This document shows, in pieces, positions 24,153 through 40,400 of a stretch of DNA of 64,000 nt (positions are counted from its first letter, which is position 1; each line of letters starts with the position of its first letter). The stretch is taken from NCBI RefSeq assembly GCF_032854445.1, contig NC_088300.1, forward strand, positions 17,675,570-17,739,569, written 5' to 3'. A model generated the notes under the pieces. The model was not told the DNA's origin. It made no database searches and saw only the letters and a program-made list of their open reading frames with translations. Origin of the DNA: Liolophura sinensis (lineage: Eukaryota > Mollusca > Polyplacophora > Chitonida > Chitonidae). Made by a program: the position numbers and the translations under genes.

Positions 24153-24997
24153 AAGTGTTTTCAAAGTTCCCCAAGTGTTAGTTTCATAGCGTAGGATTCA
24201 GTTTTGAGCTAGAGAATTAATATTGAATATAATTACATATCTTTGACGATTAAAATGGTTTGCTTTCTACTAGCGACTCCGTGTTTGGCCATCTGAGCTC
24301 ACTCTGCTTTTCTCCCCACAGATTTGTCATGCTTATGTTTCAGTTTTCTATTATACTTTCCAGTCATTGTGAGGTTTCAGTCTCTCGCCTGCTGTTGATC
24401 CCTCCACATCATCAGGTCAATGGGATCGCAGGTTACATTCCGGCGCCTTTCAGGCCGCAGGATTTTTGGGCCATTAATGAGGGGTGGTTTACTCTGAACT
24501 TGCAGTCAGGCTCCCTTCATCCATAAACATGTCCGCCTCATATTTAAGTGAAACATTCTTCGATACGGCATCAAATACCTAATAATATGGTAACAGATTG
24601 TGACACTCTTCGTCCAGTTCTACTGTTGTTATTTGCATGTGCATGTGGCTGCTGTCTGATCGCCGAGATCGTAGTGAAGCTGGTATCTTGTCAGTAACCG
24701 CAAGATTTTATGCTTTTTGCTCTTTTCTAGATCAGTAGAAAAGGCAGTATTATTTATGTCTTTCTAAAGACCAACAAGGCCTTTAATCGCTGATTGAGAG
24801 GTTTAATGGCCACAGATGATCACTACCGCAACCTGTTATAGAAATGACAAAAGATGTCATTCATTTCTCCATCATATTAATACCATCTAAATGAGCTATA
24901 TGTGACATTACTTTTTGAAGTTTGCCGCTTATTTGTAGTACACGGGCCCGTGTGTATTTACTTTATGTTTTCCTCTGTATACTCAAGAATACTTAAC

Positions 24998-25354
24998 GGC
25001 TCCGACAGCACAGTTGGTAGAACGTCCGCTTCGGGGGCGGTAGATCCCGGGTCAAACCTGGGTCGGTTCACACCTAAGACTTTAAAGAGGAAGTTGTAGT
25101 TTAGCATTCAGCATCAAGGGGATAGAGCAACGAGTTGTTGACCCGCATCAGTATAATGGCTAGTGCGGGACGACTTACTTGGTTTCGGTAATTCGTCGCA
25201 GTCAAACAGCACTAGACAAAAGAGAGGTGGAGATCCATCATGGAACAGGGAGGCACATTACACGTACATGCACTCTGAGGATTCCTTCATTGACATATGA
25301 CTGGGACATTGTTAAGTACGAAGTTAAACCCCAGTCACTGGGACACTCACTCAC
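24998..25354 (+). mobile_element. SINE family S2, full length
   Basis: Head GGCTCCGACAGCACAGTTGG with box A and box B, through the body to CACTCACTCAC. Marks the right edge of the segmental duplication. Confidence 0.85.
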
Positions 25355-26364
25355 TTATAGTTCGCTTGACTGAAGATAGTCGGGTTTATGGGTGGAGGAG
25401 AACGGGTACAACGCCGGGTGAAATGTATATGTTCCTCGCCTTATTAATAGGCTTTCTTATTCCTTACATAAAACATTTACACCACGGTTATAAAATGTAC
25501 GGAAGTTAAAGGAATCAGTTAACATATTTAAAAAAATTAACTCTTTTAATCACTATGACATATTTTGCATCAAGCTTTGCTTTATTTATATCTTTGAGAA
25601 CAGTTGGGTTTAGATTTGCATCATTCCAGTTCCAGATTCCCCAGTACATCGAAGACTGGTTGGGACTCACATTTTCTCAGCTTCGTACACGTTATCCGCT
25701 GTTGATGTGTACATGCTGACATATATTGGATGTCCCCATTACCTTGAGTTATCTCCCCTGCTTGAGTCAGCTCTAATAATAGGCCCGTTTTTGTTGGCTT
25801 GTAACAAAATAACAGAGACAACCAATAGCTCTTTGATCCTCTGTTCATTTGCTTTAGTTACTTTTCCTTAAATGCTTGTTGAATTGTTTTGTTTATTTTT
25901 TAAATTAATTAAATGTTTTTTATTTGTTTATAATGAGCCTGTTCGAGTAATCCTTTTGCCTAATAACGTTTTGTAACAAGTGTGCTTGAGTTCTGAAAGG
26001 CAACGTCTTTTCGTGAAAGTTCAATCGAAAAATATGTTGTTAAATATAAATGTGTCCTTGGAATAGCAGGTACGATCTAACCACTGCCACTGGCAGTCCT
26101 TATGACTTTAGTGTTCATTCCTTGTGAGATTTTGCAAACATGCCGTTACAGCGTGTGACTAATACCCCGTTATGAATATAGCTCTCACAGGTAGGGCTAC
26201 ACGTCAGCAGTGTTTATGTGGCTGTTCATACGCAGCGTTGTGAAATCCCCGGGTACCGCGGCCTAGCTATACCTTATATACACCGCACATTCATTTCAAG
26301 AAGTAAACATTTAACAGAAGAGAACCTTAGCACTAATAACGGTTGAGTTTAAACTGGATAAATC
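25355..26364. other. Intergenic, 5' of the Rab gene
   Basis: No exon or element recognised. The minus frame at 25621-25848 shows no domain. A CTTATATACACC near 26273-26284, about 90 bp before the Rab ATG, could act as a TATA element. Confidence 0.45.
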
Positions 26365-29682
<3,318 letters not shown>

Positions 29683-31452
29683 AATGGACAGGCCTGGTTA
29701 CAGTTGTGACACGAGGCACGTTATGTGTAACTACAGGTTATGACATTCACATTTTGTGTTCAAACCGTGATTTCTATCACATTTTGAGCGTGTTATACGA
29801 GGCATGTGATATTAACTGTTTTTACACGTAATGACGTGTAAAAACAGTTAATATCACATGCCTCGTATAGTGTCAAGTGAGTGGTGGGCCACGATATCAC
29901 CACAAAGCCAAATCACATTATGTCTGAGATTACATGATTACTAGGTCATATGAAAGTGTCAAACATCTCTATGCTTTTCACTGAGGACTGTTATTAGGCC
30001 TTTAGAGGGAAAGGAATGTCTAAATTTCAAGATGGTAAAAGCGCCCAGAATATTTACGGTGCTGCCTCACAGAAATAGTTATGCTGTGTACACCAGAAAT
30101 TAAACCCCATCCGTTCACAATGTTCTTACACTCGAACAACCAGGTTAAGAATCCTTTATAGACTTAAATTGATAATCAATTTTAAAATTTCAGACCTTAC
30201 TTGATAAACCATTGTGTTAAGTAAAGAGCGATGACGCAGAATACTGGGATATTTATGAGTGGTCGACATGTCCATATTTTCAACTAACAAATTTGAATGG
30301 AACTCGAAAAGTGTGAAGCCATCCCAGGCGTTCATTGATGACGGATCCGTTGTTTTTTGTTTTGTTTTTTTACATTTATATGAAATTTTTGATCATTAAA
30401 TATTTACATCAGATGAATGAAGATTTGTACGGTGTGTTCTCATTTTTACAACCTTGTTATTTGGATATTATCCATGCCTAGTGTAATGAGAGGCAAAACA
30501 ATAAAACAACACTCCATATGTAAAATAAGTAAATATAAAATAATATTGGTCACTCCTGATTACGTAAAAATGTGTAAAGCTTTAGAAATACAATCATACA
30601 TACAAATATTTACATCATCGTTATGTTCATATGAAACAGGAAGCACTATTTGGGTAATGACTCAGTGCTCCTAGTAGCTGCTTCAATGCTCTCAGCAGGA
30701 AACTCAGTGCACAAACAGGTGGCTCAGTGCTCCAGCAGATGCTCTAGCAGGAAACTCAGTGCACAAACAGGTGACTCAGTGCCCAGTGCGTGAATCAGTG
30801 CACTATTAAGAGACTCACTAGCGCACTAGCAGTAGAAAGTGCACCTTTTAGGCGAGTTTACTACAGGTGGTTAACTTTGGTGTCCGATTGATAATTAGTG
30901 GTAGATTTTGGAAGGTGGTAGATTTTGGAACCCGGCCGTTAGTCAGTGACTGGTGCTTGCACATAGGAGACTTTGTTACATGGCCAGTATTCAGTGACAG
31001 ATGGTTTGACGTGGGATACTTTGGTATGTGACTGGTAGTCTGTGACTGGCGGTTTGAGATAAGACTGTATCAGCGCACTGATCTTCTTAAACACACAAAG
31101 TCTGTGGAGCGCAGTATCCGAAAGCAGTTGTTCTTTACCGCATAAACACGGGAGGAATTTCTCATGTAGATCGTGCAGCGACCAATGTCCAGTTTACAAC
31201 CACTGCACGTAGAGCAGTTACAGAGAGCGTTACATGTCGAAATGATTCTTTGAAATATTTGAACTCGCGCTGTATATGTACAGTCCGATTGCGTAAATGC
31301 GGTGGTTAGAATTTAAATTCAAACCACCAGGCTTGAATTATATGCAATAGCGCTTCTGACAATTGCTTGATAAGTTGTTGGACAGGTCAGTAAGGCTGAG
31401 ATTTATGGTCTTGTATCACAGTGGACTCCTAATTCCCAGTGGATCAGATGTG
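29683..31452. other. Rab 3' UTR and spacer between convergent genes
   Basis: AATAAA at 30500-30505 is one possible end for the Rab transcript. About 30660-30810 holds two near-copies of a block with GCAGGAAACTCAGTGCACAA. No further gene seen. Confidence 0.45.
29795..29868. repeat. Perfect 35-bp stem with 4-nt loop
   Basis: 29795-29829 and 29834-29868 are exact reverse complements (outer end ATACGAGGCATGTGATATT, inner end TTTTTACACGT), separated by AATG. It starts 112 bp after the Rab stop codon, so it probably lies in the 3' UTR. Confidence 0.93.
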
Positions 31453-34400
31453 CTATACGAAATAATCTGCCATGAAAGCTGTGACATCCCTTAAGGTGGA
31501 AGCCGCCGAGAGCACAGTGAAGATGACAACGGAAAGCTGTTTCTTGACCACTTCCCATCGCTTAGCTTGATCCCGAGCGGTCTCGATCTCAAACAGAGTG
31601 TCGATTAGACCTGGGAAACCCGTCCCTGCGTAAGAGTCTACAGCGCTAGGCGCGAAAACCACGTGTCTGAAATAGAGAGATTACAAGAAAATTGTCTGAA
31701 AAATCGATCCGGGAAGATTAGTTTTAACAATATTAACCCAGCATTGATTTGAAATAGTGGTTATCTTGGATACAAGACGGCGTATTTCGACCAAAATCTA
31801 AACTTACCCTTAACTATTGCTGATATACTCATTGCTGTGCGATGAATAGCTCGTATTACATGGCATGCTGCACGGTATAATGAGTTTCACAGGAAGATGA
31901 ACTTGATTAATGGGCTCGTGAGTTCGATTCCAGCTCATGCTGTTTTGGCTGAGGCTTTAAGCCATGTGATATGTCAAGTAGCTGGTAAGATTCAGTGATT
32001 TCCTCCATCTACAAGTCTCGCCGTAGTCATAGTAGTCAGATATTCTTGATTTCGCTCCAAATGATCAATAACATAGTTCAGTTGATAAAATATAATGTAG
32101 ACTAAAGAGAAACGCCGGGTGCTTGGAAGTTTTGTGCATTTCATACTTAATAGCTCATTGAATCTTTGAGAAATTGCATAATACCGTCAGTATGATAGCG
32201 CAAAAAGAAAGGTCAACAGTACCTCCTTCAAGGAAGTTATGTTTTTGCTTGCGTCTTTTTGTGGAGAAGAAAATCATTTTTTTTGGATTTGGATGAAATG
32301 TACTGGATTTTTTTTTTTTGTTTTTGATCTAAGTTTTCTCGTGGTCGGGGTTGGGATCCAATAATTTTTGAAAAAATTCTTCACAATTGACCGATAAGAC
32401 CGAAATGCGGAGTATTGTCCCTTTGTTGTGCATTCCGCGGAGCCTGAGGATTACGTCAGATGATGTCCAACAGATTGAAGAGGTGTATAAAGTGTGATGC
32501 ATTCATTGTATTACCTGTAGTGCGGCCTGTTGGGAAGACCTGCCGGATCTATAAAGGCACGTTCTATCTGCATCAACTGGTCGTTCACCCGACGGACTGC
32601 TAGCGGTCTGAAAGTAAATCGACAAAGTTTTACTTATGTACAAAAGAACATAACACTAATGGTCAAAACAATCATATATGTAATATGTTAGCTTACTTTA
32701 CCTATAATGTTCCCAAACAGACAGCTATGCTTACTTTTTCTTGTCCATTTTAGTAATCCTCTGATGAAATTCTTTGGCTTCTCGCATGAACGACTTCACG
32801 GCTTCATGACATTGATCTGTAAATAGAGGATTATTGGATTATACTGATGAAGACCAGTGCTGGAGTATATATCATGCTGATGATACAGATTAATTCTTAC
32901 AACTAGCCATCGTGACAAACGTATGGAGAATCTAGAATATGCACGATCTCCAAACCTGTGACATATAATCTTAGAATGAGTGAGTGCTTGGGGTTTAACG
33001 TCGTACTTAACAAGTTTTCAGCCATATGACGACGAAGGCGTCCTGAGAGTGCATGTAATGTGCCTTCTTGTTGCTGGACGGATTTCCACCGCTCTTTTAT
33101 CTAGTGCTGCCTCACTGAGGCGACTTACCGAAGACATTATATTGATACGGGTCAACCAGTCGTTGCACTGAAACCAAAGTCCTTAATTCTGAACGCCAAG
33201 CGAAGTGACAACTTCCTCTTTTTTAAGAGTCTTGGATATGGCCCGACCCAAGGTTGGCCCTGGATCTACCAGCCCGAAGCGGACGCTCTACCAACTGTGC
33301 CATGGGGACCGGTCTATAATTTGAGAGTTATTTATCACTTAGGATATATACCAATGCTTGGAAAATAGATCTTGCATTTGTGTGAGATATCTTACCTTTA
33401 AAAATAAATAAAACAGTAATTCATTTAAATTGGAGTTCTCTTTTGTCTCAAGTGTTACGAAAAAAGAACAGGGCATATGGCGAAGGAAATACATCCAAAG
33501 CGATGGAAAAGAATATATTGGAAATAAATAAACCAGAACCAGTCAATGTTTAATGTACTGACCGGTATGGTGTCCAGTCTGAATAAAGCCTTGTTGAATG
33601 CCAATCAGCTTATCGTGAAATTTAAACTTTACCGCACCTTTTTTCTAGTACCAAGTAGTTTTTCTAGGCTAAATCGCTGAGTGGCCTCCCTTTGTTAGAC
33701 GGATTACACCTATTAGGCACAAGTTAGATGTTATGCATCCAGCAACTTGTTTTCACTCACCTAATGTAATGTTGGCGGCCGCTTTCATCATGCGCCCGTA
33801 ATTCTTCTGAATGTTGTCTGCAAATCGGAGCAGCGCCTCAGCGTAATCAGTGATGTTGAATGGCAGAATGACGGAGTCGGCCAGCAGTGCGGATGTTTCT
33901 GCCCACACATGCGCCATTGTCCTCGACGTCTGTGAACAACGGTACACAAATTTAATAAAACACTAAAGGAAAATAAATGAAATAATTTTAACGGATTGTT
34001 GACCTTGTTGCGCGTCTTGCCAAATTGTCTAAGCATAAACTATACTGAATTTTTTTTTGATATTTCTTTTGCTTAATCGACTCAGAAGTTTTGAAAATTC
34101 TGTGGAAATACTTCTGTGAAAAAATTCTTGTAAAAATATTACGTATGCAGTTCAGTGACATAAAACGTAACCCAAACATTTCTCATAAGGCTTTCTGGTC
34201 AGTTTTACCTGGAAATCCTGGTCAGCGAATGACTGAAATGAGTAGAAGGTATCGTAGGCCGTGTGGTAGAGTGGGTGATAGGCAATGTTTGTAATCAGTT
34301 TCTGTAAAAAAAAGCAACAAATGTGTATATAATCAAGTGCGCAATGATTTCCCGGTTATATTTATTTATTTATTTGATTGGTGTTTTATCCCAACCCTTT

Positions 34401-37400
34401 CCATTTATAGCTTGTGTTAAAGTGTCTACTACAAGGAAACTGTCATCCTGTACATATATTCTACCTGACCAGGATTACTCTACATCCAGTCACATAGCAT
34501 AATGACACCGGGACAATCAGTCTGTTTTATTGCATAAACCTCTCAGTGTTGAGCGTCAAGCGAGGCAGCAAAAATACCATTTTCAAAGTGTTTGGTATAA
34601 CCCAACGGGTTTAAACCCAGCTCGCCCGTTTTCGGGGGCGGACGCTCTAACCTTTGGGCAACCAAAGCGGTTTAATTGCTTGTTAGCAAAGGGTTTACGC
34701 TACTTCCGTCATATAAAGACCAAGTCCCCTTGATACTTCGGTCCTGATGTCGAGTACTTATAATGCTGCCTCACTGAAATTTCAAGCAGAAGACACCAGA
34801 TATGACCCTCAACAAAGTCACAACATAATGATTCTGGGTCAACTAGAGCTTGAATATCCCCATAATACAAAGCGCCAGGTGAGGGGGTACCAATAGTCAT
34901 GTCCACTATATAGGATCTTAGGCATGATTCCAGTTGGAACTAAACACTTTGAAAGGTGGACGCTCACAAAGTCGATGCGGTCACTGGTTTTGTCTGAAGA
35001 ACCTACAAATTTTACATACTATGAATGTGGCGTTTCAATGAATTGAAACAAAGGCAAAACACGAGTTTGGACTTTCTAAACTATATTCCATCCATTTCCA
35101 TCATACTAGATAAGGGAATCAAAATCCAGCTGCATACCTTGTTGTAAACGTAGTGGACATCTGCGGCCGGTATACCTAACAGCTGATAGAAGCCCGTGTA
35201 GTCACTGGCCGCACCCAAGTCCCGCAGTCTGGTTAACAAACAGAGTAAAAATAACCTGAAGTTAACCTTGTTCTGAGGCTCAGAAAACAGAGGCACATTG
35301 ACAGATAGAGGGGTATTTATTGAATTCAAGAGGAGGAAGGGCAGAAAGACAGTGTGTCTATATTTATTTATTTGATTGGTGTTTCACGCCATACTCAAGA
35401 ATACTTCACTTATACGACGGCGTCAAGCATTACGGTGGGAGAAAACTGGGCAACGCCCGGGGGGAACCCACGATCAATCGTTGGTGGCTGTCAGACCTTT
35501 CCACTCAATAAGGAAGAAGACAAGCGGTCTACATTGAACATTTACCTATGCAAACGGCTACACAAGCATCGTCGGCCGCATATTATCAAAAAATCCTCAT
35601 GAACAGTGAGGTAATAACTTGTGGTAATTAATCGTATGGAGTTACATCAAACTGGGGGAAGCAGACCGAAGTCATATCATATTTCAGTCCGTTTTATGAT
35701 GGGCTGGTTTGACAAACGAAATTGGATAGCAACAAAAACAAAAGTATTACTTAGGGATAATACATTCCCCAGTATTTCTGGAATCTGTAAGCCATATGCC
35801 ATAGCCACATTTAGAACCTAAAACTAGGACTGGAACGCGTAAATAACTCATAATTGTTCTCACTTTGGGCGTACGAAGTTCTGACTGATGGGCTTGTCCG
35901 GAAATGTCTGTAGCCATTTGTCGTACACTGTGAGGAGGCCTGCTTTCTGATCACCCACATCCGGGTTGGGAACCTGGGCAAACGATGGAACAGGTTGTTT
36001 TATTTCGTCATAGCAATATAGAACAGTATAAACATGTATATTGCACCAATTTGTTACATCACAGACACATTAAACCACAGATAGAATATTTAATCTACTT
36101 TATATGCATGTAATATAAAGGTTACAGCATGAGGAGTAAAAAGTCAGCGACGACAGCGCATTAGTTGGAAAATAACAAAAGCATGACAGGGTATTATTCT
36201 AAATAAACAAGTGTCTTGTCCATGTACCTTTTTGGTGGCTTCATACATGACGTGATACAACAACGGTGATGCATTTCCTTCCAGGGAGAAGTTACCTAAA
36301 GAACAGGTGAAAAAGACATGAATAGAATTTAAACGGTCTTCGTCGACATTATACAATGGTTTATTAGGAAAACACCTGTCCAATGACCAGAATCGACTGG
36401 GCAAGACAAAATGTACTATTTAATAAGAATGGAGGCGTACACTATTTAACATTTAGTCTGGGATTAATAATTCTGATGATTTGATTTATTTGATTGCTGT
36501 TTTACGTCGTTCTCAAGCATTATGGTGGGAGAAAACCGGACAGAGCCCGGGGGAATCCACGACCATTCGTACCTTGCTGGCTAATACGGATGAATATGTT
36601 CTGGAAAACAGGTCTATTAGATAGAGAAAGTTTTTGTATATCATGACCGATGTTATCCAATCAGAATGAGTTGGCAACACAGATATCTTTACTTCAGATT
36701 TTCTATAAGGGCTTGTCAGGCTTTGAAATGTTTGCTTACCCTGTACAGCTGTGTCGATGTTGAGATAGGCCACGGTCCGATCACTTAGCAGTTTGGAGTA
36801 TTGCTGGCAGTTAGAAACAAAACAGGTAATCTATACTTTTTGACTTTAATCAGACTAAATACATTCAAATTACGCTCTTATAAGTGATATTTAGTTTAGT
36901 TCAAATAAATACAAAAAGCACTTTTATTTCATACGACTGAACTACTACCTACCTACATTTAAATATCAATCTTTCATTCCAGTTACAATTACCATGATAT
37001 CATTGAAATACCACTGATTTGGCATCAAAAGTTGAAATAGTTGAAACTACTGTCGATGTGGCCTTAATTTCACTCACTCGACTTCCGACTTTGGTGTGAT
37101 GAGGCCTTGGCCATTGGCCATGTTGTTGCGCAAATAACTGACCGCATCAGGCTGTGTCCTTTAAGTCGTTATATGATTCCACTTACATCGTAAACTAAAC
37201 AGTCACTGACGTGTGGTTAAGACGCTTTCTTATAATCGCTAAGCCATACGTAATGTGTGTTCACTTGTCATGGAATTTGTGTATTCTCCAGCTCTCATCA
37301 TTCGTTGACCTACTATCCAACGGCGGCGTTTGGTGGAATCCTTGCCCGTCCATATAATTCAAGAACATAAAACTAATCACTAAATGATAAGAAAAAAATC

Positions 37401-40400
37401 CTGAGCATGGCCTTTAGTAACGATAAACTAAATAAATAAGCTCGGCAAGGATACTGTTTTGTGTGTCAAGATCAGGAGTACTGTTTGACACGCCAGAAAA
37501 GTTACGATGCCACGATAGACTATTGAACCCAGCATAAGTGCGTAATATTAAAATGCTGGCAAGACTTAAACACTGGATGTTGTTGTTCATGGCGCCTTAC
37601 TGATATTGATGTCAAGTACTGGAGTGGAATGGGAGCACTGAGGTTTACATTATGCCAAAACTGAATCCAGCTGCTAATATGTTATGATATATTTCAGACT
37701 CAGATGGCGTTAAACCTGAGCCTGGTTTGCTGACAGCGTGTTACCTTACCGCTAACCTGTCAGTGATATATATACATGCGATTTCATAATCTCTGATGGT
37801 TTACGTTAATCAAATTAACCTTTACTCTTAGGAATGGGTTGTAATTTAACACGGAGCTGGTTTTCATTCTCTGAATTTTCAGTTAGTAGCCTATTCAATC
37901 AATAGTACATTGTATACCGGTGGCTGATTTAAAAACAAACTTCGAGTCAAATATTTTAAGCACACGTGTTACATTTCACATATACGAAGCACTGAGTTTG
38001 TGTTTATAAATAAAAAAAATTAACCGTCGAGGTTATTAACTCCTCTGAGATTGCATCTTTAATCTATCTTATTTCTAAACCAATGTGTTAAATGCTTGTT
38101 AACTTATTGTACCAAAATGCATCTGAATTCACCCGAGGTACTGGAATAACAATAGGGTTAAGTGTGTATATGTTATTTCCGTTCACACATGTATCTGATG
38201 ATAGAGTGGAATAGTAACAATTTATTTGACTGTTGTTTAACGCCACACTCGTAAAACTGAAACTTGATCATATATACATGTAATCTGATGGACAAGTTTT
38301 TGCCTAACGGTTGTCCCAAGCTGTAATCCGCGTACTCGACGGTCCCCAACCTTCCCACATCCTTAGGAACTCACCTCCACCCATTCCGTGGAGCCAATCA
38401 GTCCAATTTCCTCGGCTCCCCAGCTACAGAATATGATAGAGCGTCTGGGTCTCCAGCCTGGGGTAAAATTAGGGATTACAGGATGAGCATTTTCACATAC
38501 TTACTGAATGGGTTTTTTTTGTAACTCAGTTACCAGATTACCACATACCATGTTCAGCCTTTATCGAGAAAAGTTTTACAGAAACCTTCTACAGTACCAG
38601 TTTTATTGGACGTGTATGTCCAAAGAGCCTTGCGTGCATGTGTTGCAGTGTGTTTGAGTGGCAAAGGCTTTGGCACAGAGTATCATGTTGCTGAGCAGTT
38701 ATTTTACTGCTAAGGGCAGACAAGGGCAAATGTCTACACAAGTGTATATTGCTTGTCAGTGTAGACATAATAATACCAAACAACGTTAATTAGCCCCAGT
38801 TCACTCCCACTTGACACTACAGTTTATCTCTGAATCTCAGACGTATCATACACATGTTGTGACAATTTGAGTGAGTGAGTGAGTGAGTGAGTGAGTGCTT
38901 GGAATTCGTGACAATTTGAACAAGAGAAACACATCACATGCAATGCAAGATGCTAATAATTGCTTGATTTTAATATTACTACAAACTAGAACCAATTCAA
39001 AGTAAAATCCTTAAAGAAATAGCTTTACAGAGAATGAAACCGGTCTGGAACATTTTACTCAGGTTCTCAATTCCATTCATAAAACCATAAGGTAAAATGC
39101 AAGTTGACTTTTAAAATCTAAGGTTTGGAAGAGCTTTCAATTGCTGAATAGTAAAAGCAATGAGGCTTTGATGAGGAAGTATACGCCATAGCGGAGAAGA
39201 TAGAGCGACTCTCATCTAAATTTAACTCCCATAACCATTTAATTGAATTTAATTCTGTTCATTTTCGAACAGATCGCATTTTAATTTCTTAACTTAGTTT
39301 GGTCCATTTTAGAACCTAAATGTGTGCTAATGGCTTTGCATTGTGATGTTAAACGAAATAAAGTGTTAACTAAACCCACCTTCCTTCTTCATTTCCGCAT
39401 AAACCCTGGAGAGTTCCTTCATAATGGCGGAACCACTTCCGGGGTCAAAGGCTCCATAACCCCAAGCATCTCTGTGGTTACCAATAATCACATACCGATC
39501 TGAACAGGGTAAATAAATAAAAACAATCAAGGGGTGATTTGTATGAGGCCATAATGACGGAAGACCCTAAATCGTCCGTTTATCATCTAGCTGTCTTCTC
39601 ATGATCAGATCCGAGCCTGCAGGCGATATTTTTACACTCATAAGAGTGACAAATTCTAACATGCAATCAAGATTTTTCGCATATTGCATGATTTCTCGCA
39701 CGCAAGCGAGATTGTATTGTACCCACACCTGGTATATTTTGCTATGTGCATCAATTCATTGTGCATTGGCTAGATGACTGTGTCAATTTCCACTATATCT
39801 CCTGCACGCAGTAATTATTTTTATCCAGAAAGAGAGATAAGGTATGGGGCCTATCGGTCGCCATACCTTTTCATCTCTTAATACAATAACATATCTTAGG
39901 ATATGCCTAATGCTTACAACAATATAATATATAACGTATCGTTTTAAGACCAGGGGTCGATTCCACAAAGCCAGTCAAAATTTGAAATACAATCTTAAAG
40001 ACTTATTTTTAAGCTTTAAAAATTAAAATTTTGTTAATTTTACATCAATGTTATCTTAAGATAAACATGTCCAAATTTCAACTTTCGGTACCAAAAACTA
40101 AGCATTATAAAGAGAACTTCAATTTTGACTTAAGTCAAAAACGACTTTGTGGAATCGGCCCCGGATGTCTGCTGACTACATGTTCAATCCAAACAGATCA
40201 GCACTTAAAATCACTTACACTTGACCCTGGCAGCGAGTTCGAATCTGGCTTCTGATACTTTTTCTACCTGGCAATATACCAATGGTAGTTGTTACCATGA
40301 TAATCTGTTCATTCTGTGAACGACAAGCCGATTCATGAATGACGGCTATCATGTATTTGACGGGCTGCACTACTTTCCGACGGATTTTGTCTGGCTTTCC

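Larger units (their letters stand above)
21260..24990 (+). repeat. Segmental duplication, copy 2 (with SVWC copy 3)
   Basis: The shorter partner of 11720-17070, same order of blocks. It ends where an S2 SINE begins at 24998. Confidence 0.8.
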
